Counted from the stretch's first letter, positions 47,113 through 58,724 are shown. The stretch is 64,000 nucleotides of DNA from Ditylenchus dipsaci (GCA_004194705.1 SADC01000518.1:16976-80975); one strand, 5' to 3'. Notes: generated by a model not told the origin, from the sequence alone. Translations and numbers: made by a program.

Positions 47113-47122
47113 ATTTGTTCAG
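47113..47122 (+). promoter_or_regulatory. Candidate trans-splice acceptor of the isomerase gene
   Basis: atatttgttcag sits directly before the ATG at 47123, as expected for spliced-leader addition in nematodes. Confidence 0.55.
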
Positions 47123-49919
47123 ATGTTGTCCTTCCGTTTGTTGCTACCCAAGCAATTTTTAAAAAAGAACTTTACCAGCGCAGCTAATTCGGTGCAAGAA
47201 AAGTATTTGGAAGAGCAGTGCATCCATGTAGACAAAAATGATCAGCCCATTTGTAGTGTCTCTAAAGAGGATTGCCACAAAGCTTGTAAGTAGAGCGCTG
47301 TTGTTTCGGAACCAATCAAATCAAAATATCTGGCCTTGGAACTGAAATTTCCGCAACTAATTTATTTACTTTTCCCGACTGATTCAAATTTAAAATTTGC
47401 ACTTTTCATAATAATTTAAACCCAATATTTAATTCGTTTACAAGAATTTAGACCATCATATCAGATTTCCAACGTTTGCGCCACAAAAAAAGTTGACAAT
47501 GTCAAAACAGAATTTCATGGGATAAAAACCACAGGGTGTCCCAAGAAATATGGATACTTTTAAACTGCCATCACTTTTCTTATACGCTGATTATCAAAAT
47601 CTGTTTCGTAAATCGACTCAATTTGCGATGACAATTTTTTGGTATATAATATCAAAAATACGATTTTCGCTCGGTCCCGCCTGCGGTTTAATTCCTGGTC
47701 TGTGGATTGCCTCTGGACGGGTAGGACAAAACCACACGGGGACAAAGCGAAAATCGTGTGTTTGACATTGTACACAAAAAAATTGCTGGAGCAAGCTGAG
47801 TTGATCTGCGTTTACAGAATTTCAAAAATCGACGTATAATAAAAGCTGTGTCAGTTAAAAAGTGTCCATATTTCTTGGGACACCCTGTAATTTGCTGGAT
47901 CTTCGAAGCCTTTGACGGGAAAATCCCCTTTAAAATCCCTAGTCATTTTTCAATGTGTCTACCCCGAGGTACTGGTAAATTTTTTTAAATAAAGTTTATT
48001 TGGCCAACTCTTTTGAAAAGTTACAATTGGGTAACCTGCTTAAAACACTTCAAAAATCCCAGTTAGCCTTGTCAGTATATCATAATTAAAAAAAGCTTTG
48101 TTGAGTAAAATGAAAAAAATTGACAGCTTGTTTTATAGCTGTGCTGCATCGAGCCTTCAGTGTGTTTATCTTCGACACCCAAAAAAGATTGCTGCTGCAG
48201 AAGAGAGCCAAAGAAAAGATCACTTTCCCGGGAGTCTGGTCCAATACCTGCTGCAGTCACCCTCTTTACAACCAAGCTGAAATGGACGAGAACCAAGCTA
48301 TGGGTGTCAAGAGGGCAGCTGCTAGAAAGCTTGAAAATGAGCTAGGAATCTCAAACATCCCACTAGACAAGTTCCACATGGTCGGCAGATTCACCTATGA
48401 CTTCATGTCGGATAAAGTTTGGCGAGAACACGAAATTGACTATGGTTAGATTTTTTGACCCTAGTAGCGAATACCCCCCCAATGATTTTCACTTTTTACT
48501 TTAGTAAAAAGTACCCAAATTTATGTCCCAGACCCCGGAAAATGTGCGCAAACTCTTCATTAGTCACAACTTCCGTACGCTGTCCTACCCCAAGCCTAAG
48601 AGCTAAGCCTAAACTTGTTGTTTGCAAGGGTAGTTACAGCAATTTTAAAAGGTCGGATGCTTGGGAGGGGCGGGGGTGGTGTATTCGCTACTAGCGCCAA
48701 TTTTTATACAGCAGTTTTTTTTTGCTTTTCGACCTGTGGATTTTTTGACAAAAAAATTAATTGTTCTAATACTGAATTTTTGGCGATTCTCTGCATTCTT
48801 TTTACCATTAAAAAAATTCCGTCGAAAACATCCAAAAATCCAAGGTAAAAAATCGATACTCATTAAAGGATAGGACAAGACCTCAAAAATTTGAAAAAAG
48901 TACACTTTTACTGCTCTTTGTAGAAAACGATCATTTATCCAGTGCCTATTGTCATTTTGAGGCTAAAAAGATTTGAATTAAAATATTGAAAATACCAAAA
49001 ATTGGGGCCGAAAAAGTACAAATCACAGGGATGGGATAGGACCCTGGGATAGGACGAAGATCGTCCCTTATCGATCGTCCCGGGTAAAGGCACACCCACA
49101 TATTTTAGACGCAAATCACTCGAAAGTGACTCTGGATGCAAAAAAGTGTATGCATACCAGAGTACTTTTATGCGGTAGGCCCAGTCAACAAAACTATGTT
49201 CAAATTTTATCTTTTTTGGTTTTTTAAAGATGTATAGGTACTCTTTTCAGTGTAATTACCGTGGGGGACCAAGGCAGTTGGTCAATCTTTGGTAACTAAC
49301 TTTTTGTTGAAAACTTCACTTTTAGTGCAAAAATTGTTAGGAAACAACTTTTTTTAAATCGTTTCTGGCGTATAAAAATTACACAGGAGACGTTGAAACC
49401 ATATTTACAGTTAACCGAAAAAGTTAACCAAGTGCCAAAATCTTTTTGTCTTCGCTTCAACATGGGAATAAGCACTAGATAAAATGCACTTCTTCGAAAA
49501 TGTTCAAAACGTCCTTTTTTGTCCAAGTGTCCTTTTTTAAAAATTTTGAGATGGCAGCGCTGGACTATAATGAGGTTTGACTGTGAGTGTGTTCGATGTA
49601 CGAAAAAGAGCCAAAATTCACCAATTTGCTCGGGCATATGCTCTTTTTACAACAATAAGCGTGATCGCTATGTTAAATACCTGCTTTTTAGCTCTAGTGG
49701 TGCTAACTTTGAAGGTCAATTCATTGCAAACGCTGAAGAAATCTCTGAAACTAGATTCGTAGACCAAAAGCACTTGAAAAGATGATGCTAAACCCTGACT
49801 ACAAGTTCTCACCATGGTTCCACAATTTTTACAAGTTAAAATGGGTGCAGCTTTGGTGGGACAATCTTGAGCAGTTGGACCAGGTCAAGGATCTCGACAA
49901 TATTCACCAAATTGACTAA
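47123..49919 (+). CDS. idi-1: Isopentenyl-diphosphate delta-isomerase (type I)
   Basis: Interconverts isopentenyl and dimethylallyl diphosphate, supplying prenyl precursors. Exon 1 (47123-47285) codes YLEEQCIHVDKNDQPICS and has a gtaagt donor. Exon 2 (48139-48444) codes LHRAFSVFIFDTQKRLLLQK, the SNTCCSHPL active-site block (catalytic Cys codon near 48249), GVKRAAARKLENELGI and WREHEIDY with the catalytic Glu. Exon 3 (49692-49919) codes EEISETRFVDQKHLK and then, in another frame, NPDYKFSPWFHNFYKLKW and WWDNLEQLDQ to the stop (49917-49919). Frame changes near 49695 and 49783 break exon 3; the second looks like a lost A in AAAA. A short stretch between CHKA and LHRAF seems missing, so a mini-exon may exist in intron 1. 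AATAAA at 49919-49924. Introns host a mariner-like MITE and a foldback. Confidence 0.9.
47532..47887. mobile_element. 356-bp mariner-like MITE in isomerase intron 1
   Basis: Ends cagggtgtcccaagaaatat and complement (atatttcttgggacaccctg). TA is intact on the right; the left is CA, probably mutated. Subterminal arms include cgattttcgctcggtccc-type complements. Confidence 0.85.
48457..48698. mobile_element. G-run foldback in isomerase intron 2
   Basis: Ends gaccctagtagcgaatacc and ggtgtattcgctactagcgcc-type complement with adjacent C- and G-runs. Interior includes caagcctaagagctaagcct, a trace of telomere-like repeats. A related copy lies at 57797-58230. Confidence 0.7.
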
Positions 49920-49929
49920 ATAAAATAGA

Positions 49930-50530
49930 ACATATGTGGATATATTTTTCACAAAAAATCACGTACAAATGTTTATTGCGGCAAACAGTCTTTCTTCCCA
50001 ACCTTGTTTGCATGTTAATAAATTTAACTTATTTATGACAAAACTCAGCCCAAAAAACAGCAAACCAAAGAAAGAAACCGATACTTAAGCCTTGTATTTG
50101 ATGACTGAGAGTAAATCTCATGTTTTTAAAGGGCCATTTCCACCTGTCTTGAATCGTCCCCGGCCAATTCAAATTTTTTTGCCTAATCATTAGACTTCTG
50201 TACGGATTTTCAGCTTGGTTTCTAACAAAGCAAGGCAAACAATTTAATTTTAGGTAAAGTTTTGTTAGAAATCAAGTTGAAAAGTATGTGCAGAAGTTCA
50301 ATGATTAAGAATGTTTTTCAATTGCGCAGAAAGCAACCATTGTCGGAGACGGCAATGGCCCTTAAAAAATTATTTTGCATGCAGAAAACTATCACAGTGC
50401 AACATAGCACCCAACGAGCGCAGCTACGCTCGTAATAAATAGGACAAGTGGGGAAAAAATCAAAATACAGTCAAAAAAGTATACATGCTCGTGTTGTTCC
50501 GACTATTCGGACTATGAAATGTACGGGGAC
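49930..50530. other. Noncoding stretch with a weak palindrome
   Basis: A degraded inverted repeat spans about 50120-50360, with segments such as gaaaccaagctg-like complements. No gene recognised. Confidence 0.35.
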
Positions 50531-50908
50531 CGGTCAGTTAGCGACGGTTTTTTTTTGAAAATTTTCATGCTTTTTTAAAAAAAGTGAATTTTCAGATGAA
50601 TCTTTTTTTCTGAGGCCACCTAGTAGCTTAAATTCAACGAGAAATCCGAATTACAAAACAGAATTTCAAAATAAGCTTGGTTGTTGAGATATGGCCTAAA
50701 ATTGAATGAATATTATTTCAAATCTTGACACTCCAATTTTAGGCCATATCTCAACAACCAAGCCTTATTTTCAAATTCTGTTTTGTAATTCGGATTCCTC
50801 GTTAAATTTCAGCTACTGGGTGGCCTCAGAAAAAAAGATTCATATAAAAATTCACTTTTATTTTAAAAAGCATGAAAATTTTCAAAAAAAAACGTCGCTA
50901 ACTGACCG
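50531..50908. mobile_element. 378-bp palindrome
   Basis: Ends cggtcagttagcgacg and complement; arms of about 170 bp continue through ttgttgagatatggcctaaa and complement around a 30-bp loop near 50718. Non-autonomous inverted-repeat element; no target duplication recognised. Confidence 0.75.
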
Positions 50909-51246
50909 TACACCGAAATGTACAATCCCTTGAATAGAAAAACACAAAAAACGTCACGGACTCTACCTCTTATACTATATGTAGGTTACATAATAAGAGA
51001 GCAAAATAATTCGATACGAGTACGAAGTGTTGGACACATCAATTTTGGAGTGGCCTTTGGGTTTACCCGGAGGCCTTATGTATGGTATTGTTCTGCAAGA
51101 TTTATGCAATGCGATAGTTATCAAGAACGCCATTTCAGATGTTATTCTTACACCTCACAGGTGACATTTCTATGGCTGTCAAGAACCCTGAACAATAAGG
51201 TAAGACGAGATTTTCTCAATTTTCGAAATGATCTAAAGGCGGCTTG

Positions 51247-51740
51247 AGTTTACAATCCCCCACGGGAGTGGTCAGATGGAGGAGATAACTTTGTATCCTC
51301 CCCGAAGGGGCGCAGGGGGCTTGAGAGTTAGAGATGCGCGCACTCCCTTACCTTAGACATGATTCCGAGAAGTACTCTTGACCATAAAATGCATATAGTC
51401 TTCTTTTGCCACGGCCCAGTTGAAAAAGATGGTGAGGTAGTCGAAGAATACAAACATTAAATTTCTAATGTTCTGCCATAAAATTGACCCCCTTTTTATT
51501 CCCTTTCTCTCCAATACAACCCTTAATCCCTTTTGAATTCAAAAGGCGCCAATTTAAATTTTTGAATTTTAACTAAAAAACCATGATATCCCCTGTGGTT
51601 CGAAAAAAAATCTTTTTTCTCAGAACTAGAAAAACAGCCGGCTTTCTCATGAAATCGGGACAAGAAACACGAATATGCAGTTATAACCTCCATCTGACCA
51701 CTCCCCGTGGTTGGGGGGGGGGGGGGGTTGGAGACTGTAA
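51247..51740. mobile_element. G-run foldback, copy 4
   Basis: Left gtttacaatcccccacggga and right gttggagactgtaaac with a G17 run at 51713-51729. Shares the aggggcgcagggggcttgag hairpin half and agagatgcgcgcactccctt with 9184-10174 and 31783-32406. Confidence 0.65.
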
Positions 51741-52025
51741 ACTGCAACCCTAAAGGCTACCGGCAGGAGCACACTATTTGGGTAGCCCAAAAGTGTGTTG
51801 GCGAAACTTTCAGCTTAATCAAACGATATATTTTCAGCCCGAAAGTGCGTTTTTAAAGGTCTAATATTTTCAAGCAGTGAAAACGATAGAAACGGCAAAA
51901 ATGTGGGAAGGCCATTTTTTGAAAAAAAAATCATACGTTTGCCTTGGTCCCCCTTGGTTTTAGCAAGAGGTCGTGGCAAGTCGTCTTTTGATAGTCATAT
52001 ATTGCTACAACTATAGTGATGATCA

Positions 52026-52600
52026 GTGTTGTCCATTTGGCTCGCGCGAGCCAAACGAAAGACCTAAAATCGCATGTCCTAGCGAGCCAAATGGTTCGAG
52101 TCATATGGCTCGCCTTTTTTTATATATGCGAGCCAATTAGCTCGCGTACTTGTTTTTTTAAGCGAGCCGAACGCGAGCCAAAACCATACGAGCCATTTGT
52201 ATCGCGAACCGTTTGGCTCGCAAACAAACAAATGGTTCGGCTCGTCCTTTTATGTGAGTTTTGAACTTCAATTTATTGTTAAAGACAAAGTAAAGGACAA
52301 ATAAAGTGTTACTAGCTTAATATTTACAAAAAATCAGTCAAAAAATTGAAAAAAATGAAAAATAAACAAGATTTAGGCTTTATTTCAGCAAACAATATTT
52401 TCCGCGAGCCGAACCATACGCTTATTATAGATGCGAACCAAATGGCTCGCGAGCTAAGAAGCTCTTGTCACTTTATTGTTTAACTTGGCGAGCCATATGG
52501 CTCGCGGACATAGCTATTTGGCGAGAGAGCAGCTCGCGCCATCTCAAGGACTCAAAAGGACGCGAGCTGCTCGCTCGCAAACGAATAGAAATAGAGAGCC
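52026..52600. repeat. GCGAGCCAAATGGCTCGC motif cluster, possible hAT arm
   Basis: More than fifteen copies of gcgagccaaatggctcgc-type half-palindromes. The left end (cagtgttgtccatttggctc) looks like a hAT terminus, but no matching right end or duplication was found. Confidence 0.6.
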
Positions 52601-52820
52601 TATTTATTTTAGGGCGTAATCGTTTTGCCAATGAAACTTTCACCGATGAGATATGAGATCATTTTGTCAATGGTATATACCCAACCTAGCTGCAGCTTTT
52701 GCTATTGTTGCTGCTATAATTTCTATCGACATAGGTAATAGAAATTTAATGGACAAGACATGAAAAGTGGTCAATCTTGCCAAAACCAGGAATATCTTAG
52801 TCACAAAAATGATTTAAAAC

Positions 52821-53172
52821 ATGGTAGAACGCATTAAAAAATATACTCAGCGATTGTGGGATAAAAAATTAAAGGGCGCTTTGTACTTCCGGTCCACAAT
52901 AGTTCTAATATTTTTCAAAACAGTATTCTTGATGATCACATTCAGTCAGTTACACGGAATAGTGTTTTTTGCCTATCTTACTCATTGTAGCATTGCCACG
53001 GAAATACGAAAATGATGACTTAGACACCAGGCAAAAGCAGAAAAGGAACAGAGATAAAAATATGGAAGATCGCACCAAAGAAAGAATTAGAAAAGTAAAT
53101 AATCCACCAACTCACTACACCAAGGAACTCGTTGATATGAAAAAAAATATTACTCCGCCAAGTAAAAAATGA
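52821..53172 (+). CDS. Small two-helix membrane protein, unknown
   Basis: Starts MVERIKKYTQRLWDKKLKGA, followed by hydrophobic segments TIVLIFFKTVFLMITF and, after a one-base change in a T6 run (52961-52966), GIVFLPILLIVALP. A highly charged tail follows: RKYENDDLDTRQKQKRNRDK, EDRTKERIRKVNN and KKNITPPSKK, then a stop (53170-53172) overlapping AATAAA. About 116 residues, likely with two membrane segments and a basic cytosolic tail. No family recognised. No intron is evident. Confidence 0.5.
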
Positions 53173-53273
53173 ATAAAGCTCCTCTTCTATTATCTAACAC
53201 GGGAAAGGCACAACCACCCGTGCGCTATCAAAAAACCTTATATACCAAAAGATAGCCCTAACTGAGCTTGTTA

Positions 53274-55600
53274 CAGTGTTTTCAAAAATCACAGTCACCC
53301 CGCAGTGAGGGTCACACCTCACTCACACTCACAGTCACACTAAAATCACACTCACACTTGATGTGAGTGTGATTTTAAGTGTGACTGTGACTTTAGTGTG
53401 AGTGTGATTTTAAATGTGAGTGTGATTTTAGTGGGAGTGTGACTGTTAGTGTGATTTTGGTGTGATGTGAGTGTGATTATCACAGTGAGACAGTGGGAGT
53501 GTGATTTTTGTCTCACAGTGTGATCCTGATCCCAGTATTTAAGCATTACTTTTAGTTAGTGATTCCGATTCGAGATACTTTCTCAAAATATTTTTCAGGG
53601 TTCTTCGACGTAGCTTTCTGCTTTGTGAACATATCGTCTGTATACAATCGTCCCAGTCGTACATATTTCATTAATTTTCATTTTAACGGCAAACCTTAAA
53701 TATAACTATTCACCTCCTCATTGTTTATTTTTTATTTTCCAAATGACATTACACGTTTTCACAAAATCGATTGCAGTAGACAACTAACTGCGCAATTAAT
53801 AATTCAAAGGATGCTTAATTTCTGTGGGTTGCTGTAGCCATCCCTGCCTGAGAAAATATGCGCTCTATTGGTGCACTCGTAGCTGGAATCGAGAGAACTT
53901 CAAGCGCGAGAATCGCAATCGGCCTGGAGTCCTAAACCATAGAACGTAACCCCATTACATTTCTTCAACAACTTACTGAATTCAAGAATGACGTCCAGTA
54001 TTTGAGAGAATCGATGGAATCGCCCGCAGAAGAATTTGCGCTAAGCACCCTGCTCATCATTTAATCAGCAAAGAATTCGGCGAAATCTCTAATCTGGCTT
54101 GCTTAGCAGATTTGTTTTCTGCAACCACCTCTACCAGCAATTGATCAAGCGTAGAGTTCATCTGAGAATAAAATGAGTTCTCTACTTGCTCAGGCCCAAC
54201 ATCATGCCCTATCTTAACACAAACAAAAAAATTACAATGACCATGGAATTTCAACTTACCAGATTTTTAATTTCGCTTATAGCCACTTTGTGATCACTCG
54301 GACTGAGAATATTTGCTGTATTTGGATCAATTGCTGTAGCGACAAAAAAGATTTGATCAAAATTGTTAGATGTACTGTCCATCATCCAGCTGAAACGAGA
54401 GTCGAGAAAACCTTTGAGCTGAAGACTGATGTCAGGAGATGACCATTGCTCTGAATGTTCGTAGACTTTTGAATGCAAAAATTTTGCAAAAATTTACCTG
54501 GAAGTTGACAAGGGACTTGTATATGGCCTTTAGATACCCATAACAACGAGAAATTGAAACTTTTTTTCACACTGGATTCTGCAAAGCAGTCCACAAGATC
54601 TTCACCAAGACGTATAGATCACGAAGAAGCTAGCAAGAAAATAATGAGTTCAACTTTCGCATTCAAAACCTACTTCAACCTCAGACTCAGTAGGGTATTC
54701 CCACTTCTTGCGTTTAGCAATTGCAAAACAAACTCTTGGAGCTCAAGAAATTTCTTCACAACCACAATTGAGAAGCTCAGCGTGTTTTGGAAGACGAGAC
54801 CAGTTTTCCGCCGCAAAGATTTCCAGTTCCTAATATTTTTATAAATTATTAGTTACAAGTTTATAGATACCTCTTTTGCGCCAGTAGAGTGTTGAAACTT
54901 TCCGATAAGATTACAGAGTGTAGAGTAGCCGTATGCGATCCAACACAGTCTTTGAAGATCTGCTTACTTACTGAATGGCTAATAAGCTAATATGAAAAAA
55001 ATTAACAGCTGACACCTGCACATATTTTTACCTGAAACCATATCCGTAGTTGCTGAAGTAAAATAAAACAAAATGAACATCAAGCAAAAAGAGCTTACTT
55101 CTCGACACTCGCTGCACTTCCACTTTATTTGCCCCAACGAATCTTCCTCTTTGTGAAACTTGTCCCAGATTGGGTTTCTTCGGCGTTCTTTGCACTCGAC
55201 TTTTCAGATCGCGGTGAATTAAACTCAGACATCTAAAAGGATGTATGTGAATAATAATATTAATAATAAAGCGACAAGCAACAGTACCAAGCATATTGAG
55301 AAGATAAAGTAAGATTCATACACAGAGTGAAAAATAACACACTGGGATGAGGATCACACTGTGAGACAAAAATCACACTCACACTGTCTCACTGTGATAA
55401 TCACACTCACATCACACCAAAATCACACTCACAGTCACACTCACACTAAAATCACACTCACGTTTAAAATCACACTCACACTAAAGTCACAGTCACACTT
55501 AAAATCACACTCACATCAAGTGTGAGTGTGATTTAGTGTGACTGTGAGCTTCACTGTGATTTTACAGTGTGAGGTGTGACTGTGATTTTTGAAAACACTG
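53274..55600. mobile_element. 2.3-kb hAT element with CACACTCACAC subterminal arrays
   Basis: Ends cagtgttttcaaaaatcaca and complement (gatttttgaaaacactg), with perfect 8-bp duplications gcttgtta (53266-53273 and 55601-55608). Subterminal arrays of tcacactcacac (53286-53530) and their inverted counterpart (55360-55595) flank a minus-strand coding relic. The largest hAT-type element in the window and a possible source for smaller ones. Confidence 0.9.
54057..54840 (-). pseudogene. Probable hAT transposase relic
   Basis: Minus-strand exons in several frames include WSRLPKHAELLNCG, EDLVDCFAESSVKKSF, LKGFLDSRFSWMMDS, then IFFVATAIDPNTANILSPSD, and STLDQLLVEVVAENKS. The phrase FVATAIDPNTANIL resembles the A-x-x-LDPR-K step of hAT transposases. 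Assignment rests mainly on the surrounding termini and 8-bp duplication. Stops and frame changes make it inactive as written. Confidence 0.5.
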
Positions 55601-55728
55601 GCTTGTTATCATCTTGCAATCAAAATTTCCTATGGAGCAGTCTAGGCCGAGATATTCCACTTTTAAAGTTGTAAAATTGATCAGCTGGAATATACCAACA
55701 ATAAATGGCAGTAATAAACATGTCAGTA

Positions 55729-55798
55729 TGGCGCAGTGGGATCGTTGCGAACGCTCTTTTTTTCATGTCGCAGGTTCGACTCCCACTCGAATCATTCC
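55729..55798 (+). other. tRNA-like motif (A and B box) in foldback arm
   Basis: tggcgcagtgg matches a pol III A-box and ggttcgactcc a B-box, 38 nt apart. The acceptor arms do not pair, so it is not a functional tRNA. The inverted copy lies at 56398-56468. Possibly a tRNA-derived segment captured by the foldback. Confidence 0.35.
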
Positions 55799-56608
55799 TT
55801 TTTTCATATTTTTTTTGGTGATTCAAATAATTTTGGACAACTATCAACAAAACTCAATCTCACAATCAATTTAATTTTTTGACGCATTTTTATTGGCGAT
55901 TAACAATAATCAATGGCAATGCTTGCCCACAACAAAATGGTCGAAAAAGATATACTGATCACAATAGGAGCAACAAATGAAGCTTATGTTTGCACAATTT
56001 GGTTCCAACAATTTGGTTCCCAACCAGCAAACTTCAAATGGTGTGAGGAATCGTACTTGGCCATCAATGTAACCACAAGTGCGCCAGGAATACTGCAGAA
56101 AGTCACGGATATTGGATTGCGAAATTGGCAGTAGACCACTTCAAGCACTCGAAGAATATGTCTCGCTGGTGAATTTTGCTTATCTTCAAAATTGTGCAAA
56201 CATAAGCTTCATTTGTTGCTCCTATTGTGATCAGTATATCTGTTTCGACCATTTTGTTGTGGGCAAGCATTGCCATTGATTATTTGTTAATCGCCAATAA
56301 AAAAATGCGTCAAAAAATTAAATGATTGTGAGATTGAGTTTTGTTGATAGTTGTCCAAAATTATTTGAATCACCGATAAAAATATGAAAAAAAGGAATGA
56401 TTCGAGTGGGAGTCGAACCTGCGACATGAAAAAAGAGCGTTCGCGACGATCCCACTGCGCCATACTGACATGTTTATTACTGCCATTTATTGTTGGTATA
56501 TTCCAGCTGATCAATTTTACAACTTTAAAAATGGAATATCTCGGCCTAGACTGCTCCATATGAAATTTTGATTGCAAGATGATAACAAGCTCAGTTAGGC
56601 TATCTTTT

Positions 56609-57246
56609 GGCGGTAGGACAAACCGCGCTTTTTGCGTTTTTGTCCGCGGACAAAGCCGCTGGATAAAATCGCACTTTTTGCGGTTTTGTCCGCGGACGAG
56701 GTTTTGCCGACGTCATCGACTTTTCGTCATCGACATCTCCTTGCGCCAATAGAGACGTTCCAGCCAGATGAAGAAACAAGTGGAGGTGGATGAAATAGAG
56801 ATGATGGGCCTTAACGTGGATGACATTGATGCGCCTGCAAATGAGAATTTCCGGAAGAAGAAAATTTAGAGCATAATGATCTCAATTAGTTTTTGTGTCT
56901 AAATGTTATTGCTTTGCTATTATAATAAATGAGTTGCGAAGAGACTATTGAGATCTAAGCTTTCTAATTATGTTTCTAATTAATCTTTCTACTTAATTAT
57001 TTTAGGGAAAGTGTATAAAAGTTATGATTACCACGGAGTGACTTAGAAGACGTAAAGAGCGAATGACTAAGAAATAACACTAATAAAACCGGAAAAGTTC
57101 GATTTGTCCGCGATTTTACCGCAAAAAGTGCGGTTTTGTCCGCGAATAAAACCACAAAAAGTGCGATTTTATCCGGAGATTAAACCGGAAAAGTGCGGTT
57201 TTGTCCGCGAACAAAACCGCAAAAAGTGCGGTTTTGTCCTACCGCC
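56609..57246. mobile_element. hAT-type MITE with GCGGTTTTGTCCGCGGAC arms
   Basis: Ends ggcggtaggacaaa and ttttgtcctaccgcc, with 8-bp duplications tatctttt and tatcttta (56601-56608 and 57247-57254). Both arms repeat ccgcaaaaagtgcggttttg. A 33-codon open frame sits in the centre. Confidence 0.85.
56768..56869 (+). CDS. 33-codon frame inside a MITE, possible captured exon
   Basis: Reads MKKQVEVDEIEMMGLNVDDI and APANENFRKKKI. Acidic and coding-like, unlike the repetitive arms around it. Could be a captured gene fragment or a transposase remnant. Confidence 0.25.
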   Translation: MKKQVEVDEIEMMGLNVDDIDAPANENFRKKKI

Positions 57247-57392
57247 TATCTTTAGTATATAAAGTTTTTTGTTAGCGCACGGAGTACGTATCTTTCCTGT
57301 GTAAACACCTTCATTGCTAGTTTTATTGACATGAACACATTACAGCGATACAATCAGTCAGTAGACTCTTGATTGATGGAAATAGAGCATTC

Positions 57393-58724
57393 TTAAACAC
57401 CAGCACATCCAGGCTCAACAGCAGAATCTTTGCTTTGCTTGTTTTCGACACTGGCAGGAGCATTGGCAGTCGGAAGATGTTGCCAAGAAGTTGAGCCAAC
57501 CAGCACTTAGTACCATCCTGAGCAGTATGGACAGCAGAATTTGGCGGCAGCAGATCCAAGAACTCATTATCCGAGAGAGGCATTGCGGTTTCGGTATCTA
57601 AATCAGAACAATGTAAGAACATCGATAGGGAAAAACCATACAAAAGCACGTACCACTGTCGACATTGTGAGCGGTCTTGCAGTCAGAGTCATCCACACCA
57701 AACGAAGGCACAAGCACAGGCTTTTGAGGACCCTGCTTCCCATGCAGATCAATAACCGTCTAAAACAACAACCGCTCATAGAAAATTCGGGCACTAGTAT
57801 AGAATACCACCCCCCCCCCCTCAAATCCGACCTTTTAAAAGTGCTGTATTTACCCTTGCAAACAACAAGTTTAGGCTTAGCCCTTAGGCTTGGGGCAGCC
57901 AGCGTACGGAAGCTGTGACTAATAAAGAGTTTGCAAATATTTTCCGGGGTCTGGACATAAATTTGGGTAGTCTTACTTAAAAAACCATGCTTTTTGCGCG
58001 CAGTGGCATGTGCAAAGTTTGAATTGGCGGGGACACTTCTCTTTCATCTCTCACTGTACTCTTTTGAGTCGTTCGACATTGCTCCAAGAGTACACTGAGA
58101 GACAAAAAAGATGTGTCCCCCGCCACTTCAAATTTTCGTCATGTCGCTGCTCGCAAAAACCATGGTCTTTTAAGTTTTAGAAGGAAAAATTGGAGGGGGG
58201 AGGGGGGGTTATTCTATCCTAGGGTCGAAATTCGTCATTATAGAAAAATAACATACTTCTAAAGCAGCGAATTCCTTAGAACGTACAATCTTCAGCTTGT
58301 GAACTAGTTCGGCTTCCTCATGCACTTCACTCTTCATCCATTGGCCAGATCTTCATGGGACCGATTGGCAGTGCTGACACAGTAGATAGACAGGAAATGC
58401 TGTTTGAGCTCCGACTAAAAGAATTCAAAATATATGTAGGGTAGAATACAAATAAAAGATTCTCACATTGCTTATTTCCCCTTCAAGCTTTTCGGCATTG
58501 AGTTTGACGTCCACATTGACCACATCACCACTGTCGCACACAAGGATTCGATTCCTCACATCAACACAGAGAACTTCGGGAGACGAAGATACAATCTGAA
58601 AGAAGAATGAATTAGCATAGACCTAGACAGAACAAAATGCTACCTTTATGGTGAGACTCTTGTTTCCTTCATTACGGAAAAGCAGAGAACGCACTGATGC
58701 ATGACGAGAAAAAGGAAAGACCAT
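57393..58724 (-). CDS. MSP-domain protein gene
   Basis: MSP domains are immunoglobulin-like folds, used in nematodes for sperm motility and as VAP-like adaptors. Exon 58644-58724 codes MVFPFSRHASVRSLLFRNEG. Exon 58467-58595 codes IVSSSPEVLCVDVRNRIL and GDVVNVDVKLNAEKLEGEIS. Exon 58257-58414 codes SELKQHFLSIYCVSTANRSH and then, after a one-base change near 58336, VHEEAELVHKLKIVRSKEFA. Exon 57654-57759 codes PVLVPSFGVDDSDCK. The last exon (from 57597) codes MPLSDNEFLDLLPPN and an uncertain tail to about 57393. The order of strands (LxFRN-x-G-x-K, then xVDVxL, then HFxSIY) fits the MSP fold; the assignment is moderately strong. Intron 3 contains a G-run foldback with a nested MITE. Confidence 0.6.
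57797..58230. mobile_element. G-run foldback in MSP gene intron, with nested MITE
   Basis: Inverse orientation of the 48457-48698 element: cactagtatagaatacca plus a C10 run on the left, ggttattctatcctagggtc on the right, and telomere-like gtttaggcttagcccttagg inside. Split by a palindrome at about 57983-58170. Confidence 0.7.
57983..58170. mobile_element. Palindromic AACCATGCTTTTTGCGCGC MITE, copy 1
   Basis: Ends aaaccatgctttttgcgcgc and complement-like gcaaaaaccatgg. Arms continue through gtgtactctt / aagagtacac. Flanks read ttaa on both sides, compatible with a TTAA or TAA duplication. Confidence 0.75.

Larger units (their letters stand above)
53218..57283. mobile_element. Host foldback split by two later insertions
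   Basis: Outer arms ccgtgcgctatcaaaaaacc (53218) and complement (gttttttgttagcgcacgg, to 57283) pair. Removing the hAT element (53274-55600) and the MITE (56609-57246) restores a continuous palindrome through aagatagccctaactgagct and complement. The original element was about 1.1 kb. A tRNA-like motif occurs in both arms. Confidence 0.85.

Noticed and set aside
52026..52600. Complete hAT element with GCGAGCC arms
   Set aside because: No complementary right end or 8-bp duplication was found, so only the repeat is reported.
53280..55600. Regularly spaced tcacactcacac copies resembling a CRISPR array
   Set aside because: No unique spacers of constant length; the arrays are inverted subterminal repeats of a eukaryotic transposon.
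55729..55798. tRNA gene
   Set aside because: A- and B-boxes are present, but the acceptor, anticodon and T stems do not pair.
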